Source of the DNA: Suillus spraguei
Taxonomy: Eukaryota; Basidiomycota; Agaricomycetes; Boletales; Suillaceae
Direction of reading: 5' to 3'
Length of the DNA: 31,887 bases
Assembly: GCA_016800925.1 (NCBI GenBank)
Contig: JABCPU010000667.1
Coordinates: 1-31,887, forward strand
In this document: piece by piece, positions 20,654-31,887 of the stretch
Layout of the letters: each line of letters opens with the position of its first letter
How positions within the stretch are numbered: position 1 is the first letter of the stretch
The notes under the pieces: generated by a model
Database searches by the model: none
Told to the model about the DNA's origin: nothing
What the model saw: the letters and a program-made list of their open reading frames with translations, nothing else
Program-made: the position numbers and the translations under genes

Positions 20654-21119
20654 ATCTAAGATTACCCAGGTTGCGCCGCTCGTTTTGCAGCTGCAAAATT
20701 TGGCTTCGACATTTGACGATAACGATACTTGCACCAACCCCAGTACTAACTTGACAATCAAACACTTTCCAATGTCTAGAAAGTGATCCACGCACCATCT
20801 CAAGGTACATCAAGCAGATCTTAAAACGAGGTTGCAAAATGGCTGGAATTGATCACAGCCGCTATCTACAATCATGATTATCATTATCTAGACTTGATAA
20901 ATCAGATTTTATTTGCGATAGCATAGCCGAGGCTCGGCTTGATCTCCGTCAACGAAAAACATAAAGCTTTGTACACTTTAGGCATAGTTTCGTGATGTAC
21001 GTGAGCACGACCTGAGCTATACTAAATCCAACGCACAAAAAGCTGCTTTTGGTGCGCTGCCGTAGATGACTTTGTTTGTCCACGACTTTAAACCATTATT
21101 GTACACAGGTTTTCTATTC
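20654..21119. other. Spacer before unit 3, no gene seen
   Basis: No recognisable gene. Similarity to the 5' flank of unit 2 (from about 15,770) starts near 21,120 with GGCGTTGGCTGGGTGT and continues to the ATG of the broken gene B at 21,292. Confidence 0.45.
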
Positions 21120-21291
21120 GAATAACCAAAATAAGGCGTTGGCTGGGTGTCTTGCACTACTCCCATCAGTATCTTTGGTGCACCCAGGGCATACACGGCA
21201 TACGGTACTTTACTTCCTCGCAGCTGATGCATGGCTTATGCTCAATGTCTTGATAAATCTACAGTAGCTCAGTGTCGATTCTTCCCTAAGC

Positions 21292-23975
21292 ATGACTAGT
21301 CCTCTTGTCGCCTCAACGGTTTCGTACCCTATCCACATCCATGGTACTCAATTCTTGTCATCAAAAAGTATCATCAACCCCGCTAAATATATCTAATAGG
21401 TGTCACCATGGATTTTAGCAAGTCCAAACTGAATGTAGAGTCTGCCGAAGTATGGTTCCGCAATTCGCATTCGCCAATAGAACATGATGCAGGAAAGACT
21501 CGGAGTTTTCGACTGACATTTTCTCCGCCCATGTAAGTACTCGACCCCAACACATGTTCTCACCTGATTTGCTACTGTGTTATAGGAAGCTTTCTCAGGG
21601 CGATGCATTTTCCTTGCATATGCGTTACAAGAAATATCTTCGGATGAAGCAAAAAGATATTATTTTTGACTCAGGAGATATGTTCCGCCTTGCAAAGGAA
21701 GAACAAGGTAAACAATGATAATCGCATCCTCGCCTTAATCGCTCACGAACTCAACCTCAGTAGAATGCATCAAGTTTCATAAAAAAATCAGGATTGTCGT
21801 CGACCTTATCGGCAATACAGCAATCGAAGTAGGGATTCACGTCGTCTGACATTGAACTTGTCTAAGTCATAGATTAGCAGGGTGAGCAGTCTGTTATTTC
21901 CGATGAAAGCCCCGAGCTCTCGCCTACCACTTCCGAAATATTTCGCAAATGTCCTCGGTGAGTCAGGATAATCACAAAGTGCCATTCTCGAGGTTGACAC
22001 TCCCAAGGTTCCGAATTCTGGTGATAGGAAATGTATCCAGCTTTCTTAGATCTCAGATCAGTGTTAACGTCATGCTTTCGATAGACTGGTGTTGGCAAGT
22101 CATCGCTGATCAACCTCGTATTCGGAGTCAAGAAAACGGTAGGTTGGACCCGACACTTCAACGAGCACAGCTACTCATACCGCCAATAGAGCGTTTCGCA
22201 CAATATGCCAGGCAAGGCTGAAATCGACGAGGAGTTCACCTCACGGGAGAACGACAAGTTTGTTCTCCATGATAGCCAAGGTTTTGAAGCAGCGGACAAA
22301 GTCAACCTCGAAATAGTCCAAAAATTCATTGAACGTCGGAGGAACATGCCTACTCAGAAAGATCAATTACATGCTATTGGTAAGGATTCTATCTCGACTA
22401 CTCCATTATGATGGACTGACCAAATACCCGGAAGGCTTTGCTTTGAGATACCTCGTGCAGGTGGACGTTTGCTAGAGAGGGGAACGGAGGAATTCTTGAC
22501 ATTGAAAAGTAATGGAACGCTGGGAAACAGTAAGTGAATTGATAACTATTTCTCTACTACGTTGGTGCTCACACTTGGTCAAAGTTCCCATTGTTGTCGT
22601 GTTCACTAAATACGATAAGCTCGTCGGTCGCATGGAGCGAACTCTATGGGAAACTTCCAATGGATCGACCGATGAGGACATCAAGGAACTTGCCAAGAAA
22701 AATGCATAAGACGAGCTGCAGGATATCTGCATCAGACCTCTGAAGGAATTTGCAGGCCTGATGTTCCCTACGTTAAGATTTCTAGTATGTACCAATATTT
22801 CGACAGGTTCATGCGTGCCTCTGAAGCGTAATATCGCAGCCTACAAAGGCTACGAGGAGACACCCACCCATCTGATTCAAATAACTGAAGAACGTGTCGG
22901 TCAGCATTCTACGCCCGAGGCCGCAATGATGACCTCCATCGCTCAGCGAGTACATTCTAGACTCAAAATAAAGACATCAATCGAGTGAGCCTTACTTGCT
23001 TCATTCTTATCTCGTCATTTACGCAGCGTCAGTGTTGGCAAGACAAGTCTGTCCATTTCCCCGTTGATAATGACTGAACATAATAGATATCTTTATGTCT
23101 TGCAGGATATTGGAAGGCGCTCGCATCAGCCACGAAGTTCAAGGGCTGCAGGACGTGGGATTGTCTACGTGTGCTTCACATTGATATCATCGGTGTATGG
23201 AACTTTCATGACCCTCATGGTGTAATGGCTGTCATATTTTTCATCGTTGCATCCGTCCTGACGTGGTTTGTGCATAGTACTTGCACAGTCCAAAGTTCAT
23301 GGAATTGATAGTGACCATGGTCGATCAGGTAGAAGCTGGACCTATAGCTAATCCCATCAGGAACATGTAAGTCGGTCTTTTATGTGACGAATAAATTTTC
23401 ATCTCATTGATTGTTTACAGTAATATTGGGCTAGCCGTGGTATCAACTATTACGGCCGTCGTGGCCGCCCTGGCGGGACCTGCAGCTCCCATTGTGGTAT
23501 CGATCGCAGCAGGTGTTGTACTCGCCAGATGGGTTTACGATGTATACCAGGTCTCGTACGTACCACTTTTTCGTGACTGAAAGGATACCGACCCTTTTTC
23601 CTCAGCCATGTAGTGCTTCGGCATTTGATGTCTTACATCGTCCACCTGACACTTGTGTTGCAGACACTTTATCTCCTGTCAGGAAGCCAAGAAGTCACTT
23701 GTAGAGTTATCAAACTCGCAGTCAACTGCTACACCGGCTCCCCAATGAGCACAGGAGTTCATACTCAAATTCAGGAGTATGATGGGCAGTTGACCATCCT
23801 GGAACGCGCGGATTCCGATGTCTTGGATAAAATTGTCGAGGTGATACAAAGTCATAGCATCGGTGCAGCACAAATGTCCGAACTTCCGAAAAAAGATTTC
23901 CCCTGTGGATTTGATACCAGACGAACAATGGTAAATCGAGAATTCGTAGCACTCGGTTCTTTCTTTTGTAGATAG
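21292..23975 (+). pseudogene. G-domain GTPase gene B, unit 3 copy, inactivated
   Basis: Exons homologous to the intact copies can be followed almost end to end: 21292-21367, 21400-21532, 21586-21707, 21764-21828, 21881-21957, 22008-22032, 22085-22138 (TGVGKSSLIN intact), and on to the C-terminal exon ending at 23,975. Defects are clear. The acceptor before exon 8 has changed from AAG to ATG (near 22,207). One T is lost at the end of exon 8 (near 22,376). GAA has become a TAA stop at 22,707-22,709. One G is lost near 22,757. Indels near 23,885 change the C-terminal frame. Earlier exons and the late exons are still open, so inactivation seems recent compared with the duplication. Unit 3 has no gene A and no cassette array. 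Confidence 0.85.
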
Positions 23976-24112
23976 CTTTGGCGCGTGGGCGGTGTATGAG
24001 ACTGAGTGACTCGGACGCGATTGCAGATAGTGCTTTCTTGTACTATGTGACTGGAGTTATGGCTGATCATCGCATTGTCGTATGTTAGTGTCTTTTTATT
24101 AACATTATGTAC

Positions 24113-24848
24113 CGGGTGACTTCCCGTAAGGTTTTACAGACAAAACACGTCTGTAAATATTTTGACAACTTGACGTCGGCTGTTTTACAGACAAATATCT
24201 GTAAACCGTAAGACATAGAACACGAATTTACAGGAGTTTTTCCTCAATCTGGGCTCTCAGGTGTCATGGATATCGAAGCTCTAAATGCAGCACGCTTTCG
24301 CTGATGAGGAGACGCTGGAACTACAAGCGGCCCTCGTTAGTGTTCTCATTCCTCGGCGCGGAAGAGGCCCGTCTTATGAAAAACTGCAACATTGTGATCA
24401 GTACTAGTTGCAGAGACGAAACTCAAAGGTGTTTCTGTGCGAGAGATGTCACAATCAGTCCCGAGAGAATTCAAGTGTGCAGATGATATTTTCAGAGAGG
24501 AGATACAGATGGAACACGATGTACAAGGTCAAACGCGAAATCGAAGTCCATCGATAACGGAACAAAGACAACTGATCCGGACGAGAGCTCCGTGAGCGAG
24601 ACATCTAAAAGAGTAAGAAATTTACCCCGAATCAGACGTTTTGTGCGCGACGAAGATTTTACAGACATCTGTGGAGGGGTACCCACCCCTCCGTAGATTG
24701 GAAAATTTACAGACAGGTCACTGCGAGAGCAACGAGTAGCAACGAGTTGACAGCTGTTGACAGCGACCTTCCTAATGCGGTTCGGCTATTCGGCTAAGGC
24801 ATGAGGATTTACAGAAATTCGTCTGTAAAACCTTACGGGAAGTCACCC
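24113..24848. mobile_element. Inverted-repeat DNA element of 736 bp in the 3' flank of unit 3
   Basis: The left end (GGGTGACTTCCCGTAAGG followed by TTTTACAGAC) and the right end (GTCTGTAAAACC followed by TTACGGGAAGTCACCC) form inverted repeats of about 28 bp. Subterminal copies of TTTACAGAC or GTCTGTAAA occur repeatedly in both orientations (about 24,132, 24,151, 24,182, 24,656, 24,706, 24,822), a layout typical of transposase-binding arrays. The paralogous flank in unit 2 (ATGTACTTACTGC near 18,730) is uninterrupted. Comparison suggests a 2-bp target duplication AC (24,111-24,112 and 24,849-24,850). No transposase is recognised, so the element is non-autonomous; superfamily not assigned. Confidence 0.8.
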
Positions 24849-25383
24849 ACTTACAGCTAGATTTGACTCAAAATCTTTAACATGCCAAGGTATCGTAACA
24901 GTCCATAAGGTCCATCCGTTCCCTTCAATAGGTGCGCGATTCAGTTACAACACATCTAGAAGGAACATGATGCATGATTGCGGAAAGTGTTACGATAGCA
25001 CCTGAGATCCTATTCTTCCTCATGAATTATCTCGTAGCTTACCACCCCGGCATCCTGGAGATTAATAACATTTGTTTTACAGTGGTTCAACTACTGTCAC
25101 GAGAGCCAAAAAACGAGAGAGGCCCATGGTTAGCTTGCTTGACATTATAAAAATTAATCGAGGGGATGTGGTAGACTCACGCAATCGTGGAGAACTGAGC
25201 ACTGCGTGTAAATGCTTCTTAGTTATGCTTCCTTTGTCCTCAAATCAGATAGTGATAACACCTCGGGAAGCTCGTAGGGTAGGACACTAGGCGTCGTCAG
25301 TCCAATGTTGGGCAGTTAAACGACAGGGCAAAATTTCACCAAGGACAGACACTCAAATACCGCCGTATAGGATCAGGTGCGGG
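24849..25383. other. End of unit 3 and spacer, no gene seen
   Basis: The shared boundary segment (ACATGCCAAGGTATCG) occurs near 24,880. Beyond it the sequence is unique. A short open frame at 25,072-25,290 has no recognisable domain or gene structure. Confidence 0.45.
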
Positions 25384-25390
25384 TATAAAA
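25384..25390 (+). promoter_or_regulatory. Possible TATA box of the DEAD-box helicase gene
   Basis: TATAAAA lies 140 bases upstream of the chosen ATG at 25,530. This would give a 5' leader of roughly 110 bases, which is reasonable for a fungal gene. Confidence 0.4.
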
Positions 25391-25529
25391 TGGTATATCT
25401 TAAGGAGAGTTGTTTGTCGGATAGAATCTCAGTTGTTCTGTGCTGACTCTGCCATACAGGGGCTTATCCGCTTTTGGACGGTCGTATTTTCTTTTTGACG
25501 TCGTTCCTCGCAACTCTGCTTTCGGCTAC

Positions 25530-27741
25530 ATGGCATCCTTGTTGGCCCTACGCCAGCTTCTTGGTCCTGGGAGCTCAGAGATCACTTCATCTCAGTTCCA
25601 CACCTCATCTGTCGTGTTGGCTCAATTACGTAGAAAATCCAAGAAACCGAATGGCAAACCATGTAAGTCTGATTTCGACACTCTTGCATGACATGGACAC
25701 GAATTTGCTTTCTTTCACTAGCCTCTCCACCACGCACAGGTCTTGCGGAATCACTCCAGCCAACAGGCAAAGCAAAGAGGCTGGGAAAGCTCGAGATAGC
25801 ACCAGGACGTCCAGAATTCAAGCGTGATGCCGTCCCGCATGAAGGTCTCGCGCCGCGACAACGCGAGAGCCCACCTAGGCGGAGGACGACTTCTGAATCA
25901 AGATCTATTCCAAGGCGCCGTGCACCAAACGACGATGCGGATGCTGAGACTCAGGTCAAGAATTGGGCTATCAAAGCTCACTCTGAACGTGTAGACAGGC
26001 GCAAGGCTATAGCACGTCAACCGCCCATGCCTCAAGTCAATCCCTTGGAAGAGGAGTTCGATCTGTCTGCACCAGCTGCTTCCTCAAGCAAGGATCTTCC
26101 CACTCGGTTCTCTTCTCCGCCCTTGATGCCTGGGCTGTTGCAAAGTTTACAAGAGACACTAGGAAAGGAAGCAAAGCCAACTGCTATTCAAGCGTCGTCG
26201 ATGAAGCATTTATTCAAGGAACACGCGGAAGGTGAGAAGTACAAGGAGTTCCTTCTTGCTAGCGAGACAGGGTCGGGCAAGTCGATAGCATACCTCCTCC
26301 CGGTACTTCAGGATCTCAAACGCACAGAGCACGAACAGTCAGACGCTGTCACCCACCATTCATCTCGCAAGCCTTTGAATCCACGTGCACTCGTACTTGC
26401 GCCTACGCATGAACTCACTCGCCAACTTGCAAGCTTCGCGAAGAACTTGTCCCATGTCATTAAATTGCGTGTCATGTGCGCTAGCAAGGCTAATACGCCT
26501 AGTACAGCCAAGTCCAGTGGAACGGCTTCGAAAATGAAAGGAAAATTCGAGGACGCTGGTGCTGCAAGTGACGCTGAGTTCGTCATCTCAAAAACTTCTC
26601 GTGGGTCGAGACCAGTAGACCTATTGGTGGGTACACCGATGAAACTTCTTGAGATGGAGCGCGGGAGAGGCTGGAACTGGGAAGAACGGGCGAGAGAGCG
26701 AGCAATGAGGATAGGGAAGACAAAATCCGAAGAGCCTGAAGATGTAAAGGAAGAAGACGGGGGTAACAAAGAATCACCGCGAGAGTTCTGGGTTGATGAA
26801 CCCGAGATGGGCTTGGAGAACGTGCAGTGGGTGATTGTAGATGAGGCAGACGTCCTGTTCGGTGTGTGTTCAATTCAAGCTATGCACATGTTTACTAACA
26901 CAACGTAGATCCGGACTTCCAAGAATCTACTCGCATGCTCCTTGCTGATATTGCTGCAGCGCGTGGTTCCCCTGTGCCAGTAATTCCTTCTTCGGCCTTA
27001 TCCTCGACTTCTGATTCAGAAGCGACAGCTGCATCCATCCAATCAATTTCCTACCCGTTCAACTTTGTTCTCACTAGTGCAACAATCCCCACATCTCTTG
27101 CTACCTACCTTTCAAACTACCACCCATCCCTCACCCGCCTCGCATCCCCACGGCTGCATCACCTCCCTCCAACCCTTCGCACAGAGCATGCGTCATGGAC
27201 AGGTGGAAACAAGAACTCAGATATCGAACGTCGCATCCGTCGGGTATGGGCCGAAGATGCTCTCGTGCACTCCAAGACCGCGACTGATCCCGGCCCCATC
27301 AAACTCTCCAAACTCCTCGTCTTCTGCAACAAACGCAGCAAAGTCGAGCAGCTCGCTGCATTCCTCGACGGTCGCGGTATCAAATGTGTCGCGCTCACTG
27401 GTGGTGCAGAAGCGCGCAAACGCGGGTCGAATCACCATCTTGATGGGTTCTTGAAGACGGGTGGACCTGTGCCGACGGGTCCGGGCGTGTGTGATCCGGC
27501 TCAGACGCCTCATGTGCTTGTTACGACTTCGCTTCTTTCCCGTGGGCTGGATTTTTCGCCGATGATTAAGCATGTGTTCATTGTTGATGAGCCGAGGAAT
27601 ATGATTGATTTTTTGCATCGTGCTGGTCGTGCTGGTCGCGCGGGGGAAGCGGGGAAGGTGGTGGTGTTTGGGAGGGCGAAAGGGAGGGGTAGTGGGCGGA
27701 CGGAGGAGGTTAAACAGAAGGTTAGGGCTGTTACTAGATAG
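25530..27741 (+). CDS. mrh4: Mitochondrial DEAD-box RNA helicase, MRH4-like (3 exons, 701 aa)
   Basis: Exons 25530-25662, 25722-26861 and 26909-27741 join in frame (2,106 bases). The N-terminus is rich in S, T, Q and R without acids, as in a mitochondrial presequence, and is followed by a basic disordered stretch. Helicase motifs: Q-motif-like KPTAIQASSM, Walker A SETGSGKSIAYLLP (about residue 226), ALVLAPTHEL, LLVGTPMKLLE, DEAD at about 418 in VIVDEADVLF, which continues over the second intron as DPDFQESTRMLLADI, SATIP (about 481), LLVFCNKRSKVEQL, VTTSLLSRGLDFSP and HRAGRAGRAGE (about 661). Yeast Mrh4 is a mitochondrial DEAD-box helicase needed for large ribosomal subunit assembly; the same role is inferred here. 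The insert between motifs Ia and II is acidic and variable. An upstream GTG reading is possible, but the ATG fits the presequence. Confidence 0.85.
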
Positions 27742-28826
27742 GTGGTAGTGGTGGTGGGTCGTTTAGGGACGCTACGGTTATTTCGACTGATGTTATGTGC
27801 ATTATCCATAGGCGTCTGATAATCCCTACTCAAGTGCATATTGTGCCTTTTATATGTGGCAACCGTCGTACATAGCGCAGAGCCAATGTTTTGCTTTGCT
27901 GAATTAACCTCTGGTCTCAATCGGATTGCTACAGAAGTACGCTCAGGTTGAAAAAATTGCATCAAGAAATGTTAGAGGGGCGCTACTGGGGCCTGAGCAG
28001 TTGCTGCCGCGTCTGGTTGAGGTGAGTCTCTGAGATATGACTACCGTAAAGCCTTTTCCCCCTCGAGCTAACTGATCAGCCCCTTCCCAAAGAACGAAAT
28101 TTCTTGTGAGGTGATACTGCACGTGTCTTTATAAATTCTAATCGGGGCTCACACAATGATAGTCCCTCCCGAAAATGATTATTCCTTGGCAACTCCAAAT
28201 TGGTTTAAACGGTCGAATGTTCTGCATAGACACGATGTTCCTCTTCGAATGATATATATTCTGAGATTGAATTCTCGGGAACAGTGTCAATATTAATGGG
28301 ACGGCGACAACCTAGAAGGTGCTCGAATCAGTTTAGATTGACTGCTATCGAATATTCTGCATTGAAAAGCGGACACGATGCGTCGATGTTCCTCCCTCAG
28401 GGCAGGGTGCATATATATTTTGAGACGGATAAGAAATTTTTAGGTCTTCTGGGGCGTTGAAAGAGTCTTCTGAGACGTCAATATCAGAAGACTCTCGAAG
28501 ATTCTATCACGGAATATGTATTGACTTAATGTAGATGGGTCATATGGTGTCGGCCTGAAGCGGGAACGGAGGGTTCGAACATATTATTGTACATGCATAT
28601 GCAGTTGCGTCCGAGTCAATGAACTCGATAATCACTACTTTTGATACGAGGAGCTGTACAGTCAGCCCCGTGCCATTCTTGCCGAGTCAAGGCCGTACAC
28701 AAAGTTAATAACCGACTCGGATGCTGATCATGATCGATCTCGGAGTGCATGTGATCTTATCATACTGTTCGAAACAGAACGTTTAAGATTAACATTCTCC
28801 GTCTCCGAGTTAGTACTAGACTAGCG
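27742..28826. other. Gene-poor stretch after the helicase gene
   Basis: This holds the 3' end of the helicase transcript and about 1 kb without a supportable gene. The only structure noticed is the diverged direct duplication described separately. No tRNA-like cloverleaf was recognised. Confidence 0.45.
28211..28425. repeat. Diverged direct duplication (about 60-80 bp, two copies)
   Basis: The copy at 28,211-28,267 (TCGAATGTTCTGCAT, ACACGATGTTCCTC, ATATATATTCTGAGA) recurs at about 28,346-28,425 (TCGAATATTCTGCAT, CGATGTTCCTC, ATATATATTTTGAGA), with insertions in the second copy. Function unknown. Confidence 0.5.
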
Positions 28827-29141
28827 TTATCGCGACCGCGATTCCCTGCAGCCGGCGGAGCCTGAGCCTTCCTCCTGGATCCCAGCTGCAGGATGAGGAA
28901 AAAAAGTAAACACAAAAGTCTTTACATTCTATTAGTAGCATTTACCTCGTTCTTCTTCTGCATCCCTGATAGCCTTTGATGTTTGACTTTTAGGTTTCCC
29001 AGCTTCTTGCTCATTTTCTCGCCCTGGGCCAACCCTGGGACCCGTTAGGTGGACTCGTGCATCACGACGCTCACGGTATCGGTCACTATGACTCGGTTGT
29101 AATCCAAACAACACATTTATTGCACTATCCCTGAAAAACAC
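28827..29141 (-). CDS. Possible small hypothetical gene (2 exons, 84 aa)
   Basis: Exon 29141-28946 and exon 28885-28827 join in frame over a 60-bp intron with donor GTAAAT, a CTACTAAT branch-like site and acceptor CTGCAG. The peptide is hydrophilic and charged (RERRDARVHLTG, GRENEQEAGKPKSQ, IRDAEEER) with no recognised domain. A CAG acceptor just upstream of the ATG (TGTTTTTCAG) suggests the first exon may instead be an internal exon of a longer gene reaching beyond 29,141, but I could not find a convincing upstream exon. Splice signals support it; coding status is uncertain. Confidence 0.3.
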
Positions 29142-30360
29142 TCGCGAGAGGACTCAATGCAACTCTTTCGAGAATCTTGGTTTTCAGATCGTGGCCCTTA
29201 CTGCCAGCGGTAACCATCATGTCGTGCGCCAATCAGCGATCCAAGCCTGAGTCCAAGCCCAACTTGGACCAAGCTTGATTCGGACGCATTCGAATCGCAG
29301 TTGAATACTATTGTGCCATCTGCCGAGACGTCACTGCCGAAGTTTTTGCTAGGATAACCATAGTGAGAGCATACACTCCAAAGTACGAGGTCACCGTCTC
29401 CATACTAAGTTGTACTCACAGGCATTTCCATTTCATTTCCCAGTCACTCCCACAACGTGCCAACAAGTAGCGACAAGATCACAAAGTTTACAATCGAATG
29501 ACAGATACTGCTATGGTTATGGTTTGAGTCGGGTCACTGAGTAGGCCTCGATCAGGGCCTACTAGTGGGCCAGTAAATGTTAATCTTTCAACTTGCTCAC
29601 ACAATCCCGCATGAATACTCACGCTCAATTAGTACTACAGGAAAGGACGCCACCGCTATTGTTAAAACTATCGTAACAGCCGTACACTTCCTCAATTGTC
29701 TTGGTCCATAGTCTCCATCTTCGTACGTTTGGATTTTGGATCATCGGATATGAAAACGAACCCACCGGTCACCCATGGCAGTATGAGTCCCGACACTCTG
29801 GTGGGTTTACGTTATTAGAAGCTGAATGTTTATGAGAGTCTGGATCCATCGGGACCGCCGGTGTCAACCTTAAATCCTGTGTCTGCAGGAATGACTCGAA
29901 GTGATTTTATTCTAGCTCATCCTCCTCCCTGAATGTCAGACCGAAAAACTCTAAGATTAAGAAGCAAGAAGCCACCCACCGTGTTCCTTCACTCGGGGTT
30001 GCCGAAATACATTCCCACATCTCCGCAGTAAGTATGCGTCCCTTTCCTACCAGTTACGGATTTCGCTAATTCCTCGCTACCGTGTCATGTAGCCTGACAA
30101 ACTTGATCCATGACATACTCCGCCGCATGAAGGCCTGCGCGTACATATATGTACACATCTTGTAATACCCACCGCTACGAGCGTTCCATCACCACCTGGC
30201 TAATTGGCACCCATTCTAATTGGCCCCTCTGAAGCGCTGTACGGCACCAACTTCTTGTAGGTTCGGAAATGTACGTTTCGTAGAAGGTTTTAGACTAGCT
30301 GCCGCTTTTCTAACTCGGTTTCATCAGGAAGAAGTCGCCGCCTGGTGGCCTTCAGTGGTA
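29142..30360. other. Intergenic stretch upstream of the zinc-finger gene
   Basis: About 1.2 kb with no supportable gene. A small cluster of CCAAGC/GCTTGG words at about 29,248-29,277 forms imperfect palindromes. Nothing else was recognised. Confidence 0.45.
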
Positions 30361-30366
30361 TAAAGA
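30361..30366 (+). promoter_or_regulatory. TATA box of the zinc-finger gene
   Basis: TATAAA within GTGGTATAAAGAC lies 60 bases upstream of the ATG at 30,426, a usual spacing for a short 5' leader. Confidence 0.6.
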
Positions 30367-30425
30367 CATGATCGCCTTCCAAAAACCGCCATATTCAGGA
30401 AGCCTCCACTGCCTTTGTCTCAGAT

Positions 30426-31358
30426 ATGGATACATTGACTCAATTACCGCAATCTTCCGAGTCGTCTTACCTCTGGGAGCAGGAAACACACGCTGACGTT
30501 AGGTGAGCGAGCCATCATTTCTACCAACGAGTACTAGTCCTCATGCTGTATCCAGTGTTTACGATGGGCGTTTCCCCGGCATCAATGAATCACAAACTTT
30601 ACCTCGAGGGTTTGATTATCCCCCGCCGATGTATGTATTGCTCGCGAGTCAACGACTTTAACATTCATGTGTGTTCCAGGAATATGAATATGGCGTACAG
30701 TCATGGTCATGCAAATTCGCAAGAATATTTCAATGGGTCGCCGCCCCTGATCGACACTAGGGCTTGGGAAACCTTGTCCCCCCGTCCTTCGGGAAACGTT
30801 CCATACAACTTGCCGTCAACGCCCGATAATTGGCAGTACAGCTATTCGCCCCTCGCGGGCTGTGAATTCCCCACATCCGACAAGTACACGTACGAATCCC
30901 CTCAAAGCGAGTGGATGACAACGCCAGTTGCAGCTCATCCACCGTCTACGCCGTTCGTCCTGGATCCCACATCTTCTTCAGTACACCCAGAATTACACGT
31001 GCCTATTTCTGTTGACGGTCGAGAACTGTATTATGAAGATAAGGCGTCCGACGACTCGGAACTCTTTCGTTGCCCGTTGCCATCGAGTGACGGAACGTGC
31101 TGCAACGCAATGATCCCGTGCAATGAAGCCTTCATCACGACGCACTTGCGCAGCGTCCACGTGCTACGTGCGAAGCGTATTGAAGTCATTCGTTGTCCGT
31201 GGCCTGGATGCGGGTGTTGCATGCAAGCAGCGAGTGTTCCTCGTCACATAATCACGCTGCACGTCAAGACGCGTTTCCAATGCTCGTACTGCGGCAAAAG
31301 CCTCACGCGAAAAGACGGGAAATTGAAGCATGAAAAAATCTGTCATGTAAAACCGTGA
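30426..31358 (+). CDS. C2H2-type zinc-finger protein, putative transcription factor (3 exons, 276 aa)
   Basis: Exons 30426-30502, 30556-30630 and 30680-31358 join in frame (831 bases); introns have GTGAGC and GTATGT donors and CCAG acceptors. The N-terminal 150 residues are low-complexity and rich in S, P, Y and N (FDYPPPMNMNMAYSHGHA, YSYSPLAGCEFPTS), like an activation or disordered region, followed by an acidic patch (EDKASDDSE). Three zinc-finger-like units follow. The first is an irregular one starting CPLPSSDGTC (about 182-211). The second is CPWPGCGCC to HIITLH (about 223-245). The third is canonical, CSYCGKSLTRKDGKLKHEKI then CH (C-x2-C-x12-H-x4-H, about 252-273). Nuclear DNA binding is inferred from the fingers. 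Starting at the longer open frame at 30,543 would lose the clean 5' exons, so I prefer 30,426. Confidence 0.8.
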
Positions 31359-31691
31359 CGCTGCGCGTTTTTACTCTCTTCAGGTTGTTGATCAGCCGAC
31401 TTTGTGTACTAGTGCTCCGTCGAGCTAATTCTAAATAAGATTCTCTTCCGTACTAATTATAGCTTCTCAATTTTATACCACGCAGTTTATTGCATATTTG
31501 AACTTTCGTATATGCACAATCCTTTTGGGGCCCCGCCCTGTTCGGTAGATATCTTTCGTGTTTACGATCGTAAAGTTACCCGGGATCATTGTCTGGAAGC
31601 GCTCTCTAGCATACGTATTACTAAGCAAATTTGATTGACGTGATTTTATGAGTCCAGTTTTGCCATCAAGCTGTTCTTCTGGCCACCAGCA
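31359..31691. other. Intergenic region between the zinc-finger gene and the last gene
   Basis: This 333-bp AT-rich spacer should hold the 3' end of one transcript and the promoter of the next. No gene or clear TATA box was seen. Confidence 0.45.
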
Positions 31692-31887
31692 ATGTATGCA
31701 CTCCGATTGCGCAGCGCATCTCGTATAACAAATTCGCGGTTTTTCTCATCTTCGACACGCCTTCGCGCTCCTGAAGATGCACCAAAACCACCACGACCCA
31801 TCGATGACTCGACCTCTGCGCTGGACTACAAAACAGCACAACGGATGCGTCCACCACCTCTTCCTGCTACGGACCTTCCAAGATTCT
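31692..31887 (+). CDS. Partial gene for a probable mitochondrial protein, possibly acetolactate synthase small subunit
   Basis: The frame from the ATG at 31,692 is open to the window end (65 codons). It begins MYALRLRSASRITNSRFFSS, an arginine/serine-rich segment without acids that looks like a mitochondrial presequence. It continues with RLRAPEDAPKPPRP and SALDYKTAQRMRPPPLPATD. The last part resembles the region before the ACT domains of basidiomycete acetolactate synthase regulatory subunits (ILV6, branched-chain amino-acid synthesis) as I remember them. The diagnostic ACT domain lies beyond the window, so the identity is tentative, while a mitochondrial protein is likely. Confidence 0.5.
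   Translation, partial: MYALRLRSASRITNSRFFSSSTRLRAPEDAPKPPRPIDDSTSALDYKTAQRMRPPPLPATDLPRF

Noticed and set aside
26308..26769. Minus-strand frames within the helicase gene
   Set aside because: They are antisense to a well-supported coding exon with DEAD-box motifs.
27742..30425. Search for tRNA or other RNA genes in the large intergenic stretch
   Set aside because: No cloverleaf, A/B-box pair or other recognisable RNA signature was found by eye.

Overview
The window looks like nuclear DNA of an agaricomycete (mushroom-forming) basidiomycete. Genes are broken by many short GT-AG introns of about 40-60 bp. Two families of short G-domain GTPase genes typical of these fungi dominate, and decayed cut-and-paste transposons lie between them. 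No bacterial operons, tRNAs or rRNAs were seen.

Bases 1-24,900 are a decayed segmental triplication. Each full unit is a divergent gene pair: G-domain gene A on the minus strand and G-domain gene B on the plus strand. Unit 1 spans about 1-8,250 (A broken and cut by the window start, B intact at 5,465-8,126). Unit 2 spans 10,692-18,830 (A intact at 10,692-13,664, B intact at 15,947-18,572). Unit 3 spans about 21,120-24,900 and holds only a broken B. I rebuilt the exon chains by hand. In both unit-2 genes and in unit-1 B every junction keeps the reading frame (about 508 codons for A; 627 and 634 aa for B). Transposons entered the 3' flanks of units 1 and 3 and the promoter region of unit 2.

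The most unusual feature is in gene A. The intron after the exon ending in W-F-P-H-I-W holds a 69-bp tandem array (14 near-identical copies in unit 2, more than 40 diverged copies in unit 1). Read on the gene strand, each unit is a well-formed 66-bp intron (GTGAGT, then CTGAT, then CAG) followed by exactly three bases, and those three bases are the hypervariable part. The flanking introns are phase 0, so the array reads as a chain of one-codon micro-exon cassettes, none of them a stop. In the older array the unit length drifts (58-73 bp, often not a multiple of 3), but the YAG-N3-GTNAG core persists.

Bases 25,384-31,887 are ordinary single-copy sequence: a mitochondrial DEAD-box helicase resembling MRH4, a gene-poor 2.7-kb stretch with one doubtful small gene, a C2H2 zinc-finger gene with a TATA box, and the start of a probable mitochondrial protein (possibly the acetolactate synthase small subunit) running off the window end.
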